Origin: Lamellibrachia satsuma
Taxonomy: Eukaryota > Annelida > Polychaeta > Sabellida > Siboglinidae
NCBI GenBank assembly: GCA_033239005.1
Contig: BSQZ01000035.1
Span: 6,248,501 to 6,312,500 of the forward strand
Length of the DNA stretch: 64,000 bases
Reading direction: 5' to 3'
Shown: positions 1 through 24,500 of the stretch, piece by piece
How the letters are laid out: each line of letters opens with the position of its first letter
Position numbering within the stretch: the first letter of the stretch is position 1
Notes under the pieces: generated by a model
The model's database searches: none
What the model was told of the DNA's origin: nothing
The model's input: only the letters and a program-made list of their open reading frames with translations
Position numbers and translations under genes: made by a program

Positions 1-252
1 ATCAATAAATTACATGATTTTTAAAAATCGTATTACATCTTGTCCACACTGTATTTATTATGCTTTAGGAGATGTGCATAACTGTGTTCTTGCTGTTATG
101 ATTACATGCATTTGTATAGCAATTTTCCTCCAGTTCCCATAATAGTTTAGTGCCCATATTCAGTATTAAGGTCACTTTGGCGCAGTCCCGTGAGTGACCT
201 TAATAGTGAGGTTCGACTTTATACTGAACTACATGATGCTTCTGTTTTTTAG

Positions 253-13463
<13,211 letters not shown>

Positions 13464-14151
13464 CACTGGGTGCGTTGCTGGGGTCAGTGACATTTTGTGT
13501 GTCACTGGTGTCGGTGTGCTGCTCGACACACATCGTTCCTGAGATGGTCCCTAAAGTGCTCACTACACAAGCACAAAAACTTGTATGATGGGTCTAGAGC
13601 ACAAATGAACAGGGAGAAACGAGATGTGTGGGGTTTTTGCTGAGCAGTGTATCATAGTATGTCATTTAGCTCTGTCAGGGGCCGTAGTTGTGGCAACAAA
13701 AACACCTCTTATAGTTTGCATGGAGGATTGATACATCTGCTGGGGCTGGGTATTAATTAGTTATGCAGTCCTAAAAGTAAAATTGAAATGCAAACGTCAC
13801 CATCTATTTTTAACATAAAAGTAGTGACACTAAATTTGATGACATTCTGACACTTCAGTGACAAGAGCATCTAGACTATTTATAGATGGTACAAGCCACA
13901 GGTTTTGTTTAGATCTTAGAAAGTGTGTCATTCATTTTTATTGATGTTTAACCACATTTCTGCTTGTCTCCTGTCGTGTTCTACCTCGCTGTTTTAACTT
14001 GTTTGTTATACATGCACGAATGACCTGCCTCCGTCATTTGACAAACTTAGTGTTGCATTTATCTCTGTTAAATATCACCTAGTAGCAATATTACGCTGTG
14101 TACTATTTTAGGTAAGATAACTAAGATATCATGTGGTTCAAACTAGATTTT

Positions 14152-14157
14152 AATAAA
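14152..14157 (+). terminator. Candidate poly(A) signal for the M13 gene
   Basis: AATAAA lies 689 bases past the TAA at 13463. It is the first clear hexamer I noticed downstream. Without cDNA this is only a candidate. Confidence 0.3.
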
Positions 14158-14900
14158 ATAGTTAGCATCTGTAATAATGTTGAACTGAACAATGTTGAAA
14201 TATTATCTATATAGTCACCAGATTGTGGGACTGGTCACCTTTACCTCAATTTAGTCACCTGATGGCGATACAATTCCATTGTAATGTGTTTTGTTTGTGA
14301 AATTGATAGGCTATAGGCAGAGTCAACCGCCCCAGTAGGAGCAGAGGTCCAGCCGCTTAAAAAGTAACACATGTATTTGCGACTTCTGAAACTATTCCGG
14401 TTCGGAACTACCAGGGTATATAAGATTTAAATATATAAGATTTAAAAGGGTATATAAGATTTAAAACTGATATACACTAACCATTTCACATGTGTATTCT
14501 GTGACATACCTGCACAGTGGTGTCAAGAAGCAGAAGAGTGCTCCAAATAATTGATTAGGAGTATGTATATCGTGACTAGTGGGTGATATTTTATGAAATT
14601 AACGTGTGCACGATGTCACGATTTTTATCACAAAACATCAAATTTATATGTAGTTATTGTCAAGTAACTAGTGATATACATATAATAATGATTACATACA
14701 CAATATGTGTTTATTACATGAGTTTATTGCATTTTAATAATGTTCCAAATATCCCAGATGAGTTTTTGGCCTAACAGGAACTACACTCCCTACTGGGGCG
14801 TTTGACTATGCATAGATACGCTATAGAGAGGTGAGGGTGTGGAAGGGGTCTCAACCTTCCATCTCCCAACAGTTTTGAGGAACAGCCTGCCACCACCACA

Positions 14901-15135
14901 GATGATGCCACTGGTGTTCATTCATTCAATCGACTACTGCTAAATAGCAGCACGGTAGTCATTGTATACAGATGATGCCACTGGTGTTCATTCATTCAAT
15001 CGACTACTGCTAAATAGCAGCACGGTAGTCATTGTATACAGGTGATGCCACTGGTGTTCATTCATTCAATCGACTACTGCTAAATAGCAGCACGGTAGTC
15101 ATTGTATACAGATGATGCCACTGATGTTCTTTCAT
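14901..15135. repeat. 70-bp tandem repeat, about 3.3 copies
   Basis: The unit begins GATGATGCCACTGGTG and includes CTACTGCTAAATAGCAG, which is palindromic. A further single copy lies at about 17270-17345, so the unit is part of a dispersed element amplified locally. Confidence 0.9.
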
Positions 15136-15634
15136 TTAATCGTATAGATTTATCCTCTTCCTACCACACCCCTCACATAACATTCAAAAAACAAATCCAA
15201 AACTTTTAACAAACCTAGCATACTTATAATTTAAGTTATCATATAGATGTATATAAATAAGTGCAATGCTGGTATAATATTTGCATAATTATGTATGGAT
15301 GTTGTATTGCTATATCTCATTAGTTTGTTGTTATTGTAGACCACAGTGTAGTGATTGAGACCGACGATTGATTATGTTTGGTTTTCTGTATAGTAGGAAG
15401 GAGACATTGTTGATCAAAACTTTGTCATTAGATTTCCCAGTTTAAAACATATTACAAGTGACTGTGTACTCCTGACTACTGAGGATATGATGTTTTATTT
15501 TGGGTAAACACATTTGAATGAAGTTACCTGCGTGACATATTTACTTTAGGAGTATCTTAATTAAGGTGCAGGAATGCTACATGGTATATAAGTATGGAAC
15601 ACTCATCTCAATTTGATTTTATTAGCACAGCTGA

Positions 15635-17045
15635 ATAGGAGAGAAGCACACAGTCTACTGCTGAATGGGAGAGAAGCACACAGTCTACTGCTGAATGGGA
15701 GAGAAGCACACAATCTACTGCTGAATGGGAGAGAAGCACACAGTCTACTGCTGAATGGGAGAGAAGCACACAGTCTACTGCTGAATGGGAGAGAAGCACA
15801 CAGTCTACTGCTGAATGGGAGAGAAGCACACAGTCTACTGTTGAATGGGAGAGAAGCACACAGTCTACTGCTGAATGGGAGAGAAGCACACAGTCTACTG
15901 CTGAATGGGAGAGAAGCACACAGCCTACTGCTGAATGGGAGAGAAGCACAGTCTACTGTCGAATGGGAGAGAATCACACAGTCTACTGTCGAATGGGAGA
16001 GAAGCACACAGTCTACTGTTGAATGGGAGAGAAGCACACAGTCTACTGCTGAATGGGAGAGAAGCACACAGCCTACTGCTGAATGGGAGAGAATCAAAGT
16101 CTACTGTCGAATGGGAGAGAAGCACACAGTCTACTGCTGAATGGGAGAGAAGCACACAGTCTACTGTTGAATGGGAGAGAAGCACACAGTCTACTGCTGA
16201 ATGGGAGAGAATCAAAGTCTACTGTTGAATGGGAGAGAAGCACACAGTCTACTGCTGAATGGGAGAGAATCAAAGTCTACTGTCGAATGGGAGAGAAGCA
16301 CACAGTCTACTGTTGAATGGGAGAGAAGCACACAGTCTACTGTTGAATGGGAGAGAAGCACACAGTCTACTGCTGAATGGGAGAGAAGCACACAGTCTAC
16401 TGTGGAATGGGAGAGAAGCACACAGTCTACTGCTGAATGGGAGAGAATCAAAGTCTACTGTCGAATGGGAGAGAAGCACACAGTCTACTGCTGAATGGGA
16501 GAGAAGCACACAGCCTACTGCTGAATGGGAGAGCAGCACACAGTCTACTGCTGAATGGGACAGAATCAAAGTCTACTGTCGAATGGGAGAGAAGCACACA
16601 GTCTACTGTTGAATGGGAGAGAAGCACACAGTCTACTGTTGAATGGGAGAGAAGCACACAGTCTACTGCTGAATGGGGGAGAATCAAAGTCTACTGTCGA
16701 ATGGGAGAGAAGCACACAGCCTACTGCTGAATGGAAGAGAAGCACAGTCTACTGCTGAATGGGAGAGAATCAAAGTCTACTGTCGAATGGGAGAGAAGCA
16801 CACAGTCTACTGCTGAATGGGAGAGAAGCACACAGTCTACTGCTGAATGGGAGAGAATCAAAGTCTACTGTCGAATGGGAGAGAAGCACACAGTCTACTG
16901 CTGAATGGGAGAGAAGCACACAGTCTACTGCTGAATGGGAGAGAAGCACACAGTCTACTGCTGAATGGGAGAGAAGCACACAATCTACTGCTGAATGGGA
17001 GAGAAGCACAGTCTACTGTTGAATGAGAAAGAAGCACACAGTCTA
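15635..17045. repeat. 30-bp satellite-like array, about 48 units
   Basis: The main unit is CTGAATGGGAGAGAAGCACA + CAGTCTACTG. A shorter 28-bp variant with GAGAATCAAAGTCTACTGTC is interspersed every few units, giving a higher-order pattern. Open frames across it (for example REAHSLLLNG repeats) follow from period length, not coding. Confidence 0.95.
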
Positions 17046-17269
17046 ATATCTTTACATTTTTAAAATGAGTTTTTGAAATATTTAGTTGACATGGAATCAT
17101 TATTATTGTGCATGCTAGACACTTTGAACGCCATTTTCTGAAAACTCTGTCATTGTCAGATAGTAGTATTAGACAGTTTCTCACCAATTCAGTTGCAAGG
17201 ACATGGTGCAGAATATTTGATTGGTAGATTTACCGTTTCCAATAAAATATACCTCTTCACTGTTTGGCC

Positions 17270-17560
17270 ATTTGTGTTCATTCATTCAATCGACTACTGC
17301 TAGATAGCAGCACGGTAGTCATTGTATACAGGTGATGCCACTGGTGTTCTTTCATTTAATCGTATCCTCTTGCGAGGTAGATTAGCAGAATTGACTGACC
17401 CACATCATGGACGTTTCTGCAGTGGCTAATGAAAGACAGAATTCACAACAGGTTACATATTTACCCCGTGTGGGATCTTTTACTTGCCCTGGCATAGACA
17501 CTAGATAGAAGGGACCAACAGCTTTTAGTGTCTCTTCCGAAAGATGCAGGCAAAGTAGGG
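17270..17560 (-). mobile_element. SINE body fragment (reverse) with flanking dispersed repeat
   Basis: Between about 17465 and 17545 the sequence is the reverse complement of the tail of the SINE at 24097-24310: TTTCGGAAGAG, AAAAGC, TTGGTCCCTTCTATCT, GTGTCTATGCCAGG and ATCCCACAC. The tRNA-like head is absent. The first 75 bases match the 70-bp repeat unit at 14901. Confidence 0.65.
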
Positions 17561-17781
17561 TGAACGAAGTTGCTCAAGTTTCAAAATGGCAGTGTGAGCC
17601 GTACAATAACTACTGTGCCACCATCTAGCGGTAGTCAGTCTGGGAAAAAAGCCACCAAAAAGGGTAAAAATTGACTGAAATATTAGAAAAACATTAATAT
17701 ATCTAAAAACTGTAGCTACACGCACTCTCATCCTGCATAAGTTACACACCAAAAGTAATCATGCGCATTCTTGTTTACAAG

Positions 17782-17787
17782 TTTATT
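17782..17787 (-). terminator. Candidate poly(A) signal for TANGO6
   Basis: TTTATT on + reads AATAAA on -, about 720 bases past the TANGO6 stop. If used, the 24-bp array at 17822-18495 lies inside the 3' UTR. Confidence 0.3.
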
Positions 17788-17821
17788 TTCAATAAATCAA
17801 AACAACTGTGTTTGTGTATGT

Positions 17822-18495
17822 GAGAGCTTCCTCGTGTCCAGCCGACTGGCCGCCCTCATGTTCAGCCCACTGGCCACCCTTGTGTTCAGCCCACCGGCCA
17901 CCCTCGTGTCCAGCCTACCGGCCGCCCTCGTGTCTAGCCTATCGGCTGCTCTCATGTCCAGCCCACTAGCCGCCCTCTTGTTCAGCCCACCAGCCGCCCT
18001 CGTGTTCAGCCCACCAGCCGCCCTCGTGTCTAGCCTGCCGGCTGCTCTCGTGTTCAGCCCACCGGCCACCCTCATGTCCAGTCTGCCGGCTGCTCTCCTA
18101 TCCAGCCTGCCAGCCGCCCTCGTGTCCAGCCTGCCAGCCGCCCTCGTGTCCAGCCTGCCGGCCGCCCTCATATCCAGCCTGCCGGTAGCCCTCATGTCCA
18201 GCCTGCCGGTCGCCCTCATGTCCAGCCTGCCGGCCGCCCTCTGGTCCAGCCCACCCGTTGCCCCTCATGGCTGCCCTCATGTCCAGCCTGCTGGTCACCC
18301 TCGTGTCCAGCCCGCCAGCCGCCCTTGTGTCCAGCCTGCCAGCTGCCCTCGTGTCCAGCCCGCCCATTGCCCCTCATGGCCGCCCTCATGTCCAGCCTGC
18401 TGGTCACCCTCGTGTCCAGCCCGCCAGCCGCCCTTGTGTCCAGCCCGCCAGCCGCCCTTGTGTCCAGCCTGCCAGCTGACCTTGTATCCTGCCTG
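17822..18495. repeat. GC-rich 24-bp minisatellite, about 28 copies
   Basis: The unit is like CGTGTCCAGCCTGCCAGCC + GCCCT. It begins within 15 bases of the TANGO6 stop codon, on its 3' side. Open frames across it are repeat artefacts. Confidence 0.92.
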
Positions 18496-18504
18496 TCAGC
18501 CGCA

Positions 18505-21500
18505 CTATGGATGCAGTATACTTATTTTCTTGGTCAGTGTTTGTTGTGGGAAGAGAAGCCTGCGGGTGATAGTGTCCAGCTCCCCCAGGGCCAGCTGGAC
18601 ATGAGCCTTGACCATGTCTTCAGACTCGGTGGACAACACAAACTTGAGCAATCGGTACAAGTCTCGCAGCACAGTGTCCAGAACCTGGCAGAAGCATGAT
18701 AGAAACAGTGTTGTGGATGTGACCAGACAAAGTGAATGAAACAGCTTGGTCATAGGATTTTTATATGAATATAGCTGTAGCAGAAATAACAGTATTTTAT
18801 AATGACTTTAATTAGATGCCTATTGGGAGTTGTCCACTGTTTTGTCAAATTAATATATTTATAATTATTCAGTACTTTACAAAACTATTCCACACAAAGC
18901 TTGCTCACACATTTATTTCAAGTCTAATTCTAGCCCATACCCCGAGATATAAGACAAGTGAAAAAAAAAATTATTTACTGAAACAAATGAAATTGTATCG
19001 GATGCTGCAACGGGAAACAGTATCATGACTGTGTCACAGAGAGAGCTTTCATTGTGTAACATCTGTAGTGTGGCACCACGTACCTGGATGGTGTCTGTAT
19101 GCGTGGTGTGGCATCATGCATACAGACGCCATCCAGGTATGTGTCATCACACCATGGATACAGACACCATCCAGGTATGTAGTGCCATAAGATGGATACA
19201 GACACCATCCAGGTATGTGGTGCCACACCACGCATACAGACGTTGTGTGTCTGGATGGTGTCTGTATCTGTGGTGTGGGTGGACGCATACCTGGATGGTG
19301 TCTGGTGTGGGGACACGTAGCTGGATGGTGTCTGGTGTGGGGACACGTAGCTGGATGGTGTCTGGTGTGGGGACACGTACCTGGATGGAGACATGTACCT
19401 GGTTGGTGTCTGTGGTGTTGGGACAGGTACCTGGATGGTGTCTGTGGTGTGGGGACACATACTTGGATGGTATCTATGGTGTGGGGACATGTACCTTGAT
19501 GGTGTCTGTGGTGTGGGGACAAGTACCTTGATGGTGTCTGTGGTGTGGGGACACGTACCTGGATGGTGTCTGTGGTGTGGGGGACACGTACTTGGATGAT
19601 GTCTGTGGTGTGGGGACATGTACTTGGATGGTGTCTGTGGTGTGGGGACACGTATCTGGATGGTGTCTGTGGTGTGGGGACACGTATTTGGATGGTGTCT
19701 GTGGTATGGGGACACGTACTTGGATGGTGTCTGTGGTGTGGGGACACGTACTGGATGGTGTCTGTGGTGTGGGGACATGTACTTGGATGGTGTCTGTGGT
19801 GTGGGGACACATACTGTATGGTGTATGCGGTGTGGGGACACGTACCTGGATGGTGTCTGTGATGTGGGGACACGTACTTGGATGGTGTCTGTGGTGTGGG
19901 GACACGTACTGGATGGTGTCTGTGGTGTGGGGACATGTACTTGGATGGTGTCTGTGGTGTGGGGACACATACTGTATGGTGTATGCGGTGTGGGGACACG
20001 TACCTGGATGGTGTCTGTGATGTGGGGACACGTACTTGGATGGTGTCTGTAGTGTGGGGACGCGTACCTGGATGGTGTCTGTGGTGTGGGGACACGTACC
20101 TGGATGGTGTCTGTGGTGTGGGGACACGTACTTGGATGACGTCTGTAGTGTGGGGACGCGTACCTGGATGGTGTTTGTGGTGTGGGGACACATACTTGGA
20201 TGGTGTCTGTGGTGTGGGGACACGTACCTGGATGGTGTCTGTGGTGTGGGGACACGTACCTGGATGGTGTCTGTGTCCATGCCCTGAAGGAGCAGGGTAA
20301 GGAACATAGCCGCTGCCTTCCTCACCTCTGGGTGTGGGTCTGTCTTCAGGAGCCGACTGATGCACTCAAACACCTGCAACAAACTCACTGACGTCAAGCA
20401 GTGATGATGGCTTCCTGTATAGCCATCTTGCATATTCCTGCTTCCATGCTGTGTACCTTTACTTCCAGTAATGGCTAATCCAACGTTGTTTGAATGTCGC
20501 AAATACGAAAGAAGTTATAACTGGGCATGTCATAGTGAAGTGAGGAAGTAGTTAACTTCAGAATGGAAGACTGCTCAGCTCCCAGTTTTACACTTACAAT
20601 TTTTTTATTTGCATATAATATTATTCTCTACCCACAAAGCACTCTATTCCAAGTCATCTGCCGTATTGCTAGAGCTGGATATATTTTTAATATATTGTAA
20701 ATGTCATATTGAATCTAACTGGTGGTGAACCTGCGCAACTAAGGGGGTCACACCTACCACTACGTCATTGGGTTGGGTGTAGGCCACCATTTCAAAGAAT
20801 CCAGAAACAATCACGTCATGTTATTTTAAAGCTCGATTCTCTGTTATGATGATTTCAGAAAATGTATGAGAAGATTCAACACATATAAACCCAAGAATAC
20901 AACAAACACTGCTACAGTTTCCAACTTTCCAAGTGGATGTACCCTGGTATGTGACAAATGGAATATCAGAAATGAAAACATGCTAAAAAATAATGACCAA
21001 TTCATACTAAATTCAAATAACATGCATAAATGAAACTATTTCCACGGTCTGACCTCATGGATGAGACTGCCGAGGGAGAAGCGAAGTAGTTTGCAGACAT
21101 CGCCAAGATTAGAGAGACAACTAGCGCGCACTAGTGGTTCGGTGTCTTGCACCACGCACAGTAGCACCCCGACTAGGGATTCTCTGTATGCTGGCATCAT
21201 GTCACCTGAAAATGTTTCCTACATGCAGCAAACTTCTTGTCTGGCTGTTTATGACAAAATTTAAAACCTTTAATCTGGTGTTATACTTTGTTGATCTTAA
21301 GTACCTCATTATTGTAGCAGTACTTGTACACTGTACAAGAAAAAGAATAAGAGTGAGAATTCATATCGTGGCATATATTCAGTTTGTTGTATTCAGCAAT
21401 TTTTAGTACCATAATAATACATGTACAACATAATTACACAGTACAACTTTGTTAACTAACTTAAGGGTTCCTCCTCACTTCACTTAAGGGTTCCTCCTCA

Positions 21501-24500
21501 GTTCATTTAAAGGTTCCTCCTAAGTTCACTTAAAGGTTCCTCCTCAGTTCACTTAAAGGTTCCTCCTCAGTTCACTTAAACGTCCCTCCTCAGTTAACTT
21601 AAAGGTTCCTCCTCATTTCACTTAAAGATCCCTCCTCAATTAATTTTTTTTTGCTCATCTCATTTCAAATTCATTTTGCAAAAATTCAAAACTACCTAGT
21701 ATCCACTACGACAAGCTAGCTCGCTTGTGCAACTTTTGTATGTACTTTTCTTGAGAAATCTTCGGACAAACTATTAAATTATTTAATGCTTGAAGTGAAA
21801 ATGGAAACCTGAAAATTAATTTCGCCCTTAGTGAAATTTCATAACTTTGTCATGTGATCGGCAAGAGAATGGAAGTCAGCCTTGACTCCACAGTGTTTAC
21901 CGTTTTTGATATCCACTATTTCTTGTTTTGTGCCTTACCACATCTAACAACAAAAGTCAATTCTTTCGATGATTTAAACAAAAATACGCACTTGTTTTAT
22001 TAAACCGACTGCAGACATTACTTAAACTATTCACACACTACACATCTGGATATCAACGAACCAGATTTACAATAGGCTAAATCAGTTGAGGATGGAATTT
22101 TAACTTAAACTTCAATAACTTCTATACCTATTGGAATTGGAACTATCAGGATGTATCACAGCTCTATCTAAACTTCTAGATGTACTACACTATTCTGTTT
22201 ATCATAACTGATTACAAGTATAATAAATATGCACACAATTTTCAATTAGGAATACAACTTATAGCATAACTAATTATAATGATTTACAATTTCAGTCATC
22301 ATCTAATCCAAATCATGAGAACAGTGGGAAAAGCAACTCACCAAGCCTTCGACTGATTCTCACAATCGTTTCTCCCAACTTCATCCTCAGCTCTGTGGAG
22401 CGCTTCCCATCACACTGGGAGTACTCCCGGAGGAGTGTAGGGAGGACAGTGTCTGGCGTGGTGTCTCCCAAGGCTGCCAGTCCTGCGACTGCCTGCAGGT
22501 AAATGTATGTGTCAGGGTGGTCGAGGTTCTCACGGAAGATTGTCAACAGCATGTTGCTGCATGACATGGTAGCGGGGTCACGCTGCTGCAGCAGGCGTGT
22601 CAGTGTGATGAGAGCATGACCACGCACAGGAACCAAACTGTCACACAGCTCGCCGAGAGCCTGTTCCAGTGGTGACATAGTGTCACCAGTCATAAGAATA
22701 GATGACATTTCATGAACTTTATGAGTTCCTTTAGACGCCTTTTCGATATCATCAGCTGCAGTGATACCCTTGTCAATAGACGTCACTTCAGTATTGTCAC
22801 CAGTTTTAGTGACACACTTGTCATTAGATGTCTCTTTACTGTCACACGAAGACAGTACTTCAATGAGAGGAGTTGACCTCCCACCTACTGACATCTTCAC
22901 CTCTGACCTTACAGCCTCACAACCTCTCAATGCACCTTGAGCCTTCTGCTTAGTCTCATGACTCACTCCTCTCACATCTGTTGCAGTCTGCCTCGCCAAC
23001 TCCGACAACACAATCCCGTGTGTTGCTATGGCGATGCGGAGGTCAGTGGCCATCTCCTGGACATTGGGTTCTGAGTGGTCATCTGAAATGCGCTGCAGTA
23101 GTGGCAGTAGAGACTTGGTCTGGTCCCGGTCAGCAGAAGTCAGCTACAAGAACACAACATCAGACACTGACACAATCAACCATCCGTGGACTGGCACTAC
23201 ATTTGGACATGATACTACATGATAATACACGATTTTCATGATAATACACGATTTTCATGATAATACAGGATTTCTAGCATAAGACAACAGTGTAACAGTG
23301 TTATGAGGACACCCTACCTTGTGAGGGTGACTGATGACAGTGAAGACACCCTACTTTGTGAGGGTGACTGAGGACAGTGAAGACACCATACTTTGTGAGG
23401 GTGACTGAGGACAGTCGTGACACCCTACCTTGTGAGGGTGACTGCAGACAGTTAAGACACCCTACCTTGTGAGGGTGACTGAGGATGGCTGTCAGTAGCC
23501 CCATGGCCAGGGTAAGTGTCTCTGTCTCAAAGACACCAACTGTCTCATCATTTGTATGTTCCAATACCTTCACTCCACGTTCTAGTGTCACCTAAAGAGC
23601 AAGATAACATGTGAAATCAAATCATTCATCGTAACTCTATACAAGTACAATTACACAATTAGCGGGGAGCGGTGGTCCAGTGGGGAGCAGTGGTTCAGTA
23701 GAGAGCTGTGGTCCAGAGGGGAGCAGTGGTTCAGTAGAGAGCTGTGGTCCAGAGGGGAGCAGTGGTTCAGTAGAGAGCTGTGGTCCAGAGGGGAGCAGTG
23801 GTTCAGTAGAGAGCTGTGGTCCAGAGGGGAGCAGTGGTTCAGTAGAGAGCTGTGGTCCAGTGGGGAGCAGTGGTTCAGTAGAGAGCTGTGGTCCAGTGGG
23901 GAGCAGTGGTTCAGTAGAGAGCTGTGGTCCAGTGGGGAGCAGTGGTTCAGTAGAGAGCTGTGGTCCAGTGGGGAGCAGTGGTTCAGTAGAGAGCTGTGGT
24001 CCAGAGGGGAGCAGTGGTTCAGTAGGGAGCTGTGGTCCAGAGGGGAGCAGTGGTTCAGTAGAGAGCTGTGGTCCAGAGGGGAGCAGTGGTTCAGTAGGGA
24101 GTGGTGGTTTAATGGTTAGAGCACCCGCCTGTCGATTGATTCCACCTCTACCGTTTCGAAGCTTGGGCAATTTCGTTCACGCCACTTTGTCTTTCGGAAG
24201 AGGTAGTAAAAGCCTTTGGTCCCTTCTATCTGGTGTCTATGCCAGGGGAAGTCAAATATCCCACACAGTGAAATGGAAAAAACTGTGACGGACTCAAAAA
24301 ATCTAGAGAAAGATACTCTTAAATAAACCCTCAGTGCAATATCCTAGTATGACTTAGCTAGGTAATTATCCAGATCCAAACACAAAGCAGATTTCTTTTA
24401 AAAAATATTACATTATATATCACTGTGCAATTCTGTGGGAATAAAAAACATGACAACATTTTTTGATTTACTACCTGAGTTACCCAGTGTTGTACGAGAG

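Larger units (their letters stand above)
13464..18504. other. Convergent intergenic region between M13 gene and TANGO6
   Basis: The two genes end tail to tail. The region holds the M13 3' UTR, a 70-bp repeat (14901-15135), the large 30-bp array (15635-17045), a second copy of the 70-bp repeat and a SINE body (17270-17560), and the 24-bp array that probably lies in the TANGO6 3' UTR. No convincing gene is seen in it. Confidence 0.7.

Noticed and set aside
15603..17187. Many frames with LLLNGREAHS-type repeats
   Set aside because: The 30-bp period without stops explains all of them on both strands.
24097..24170. Functional tRNA gene
   Set aside because: A and B boxes are recognisable but the arms do not pair into a cloverleaf, and the body is repeated elsewhere, so SINE.
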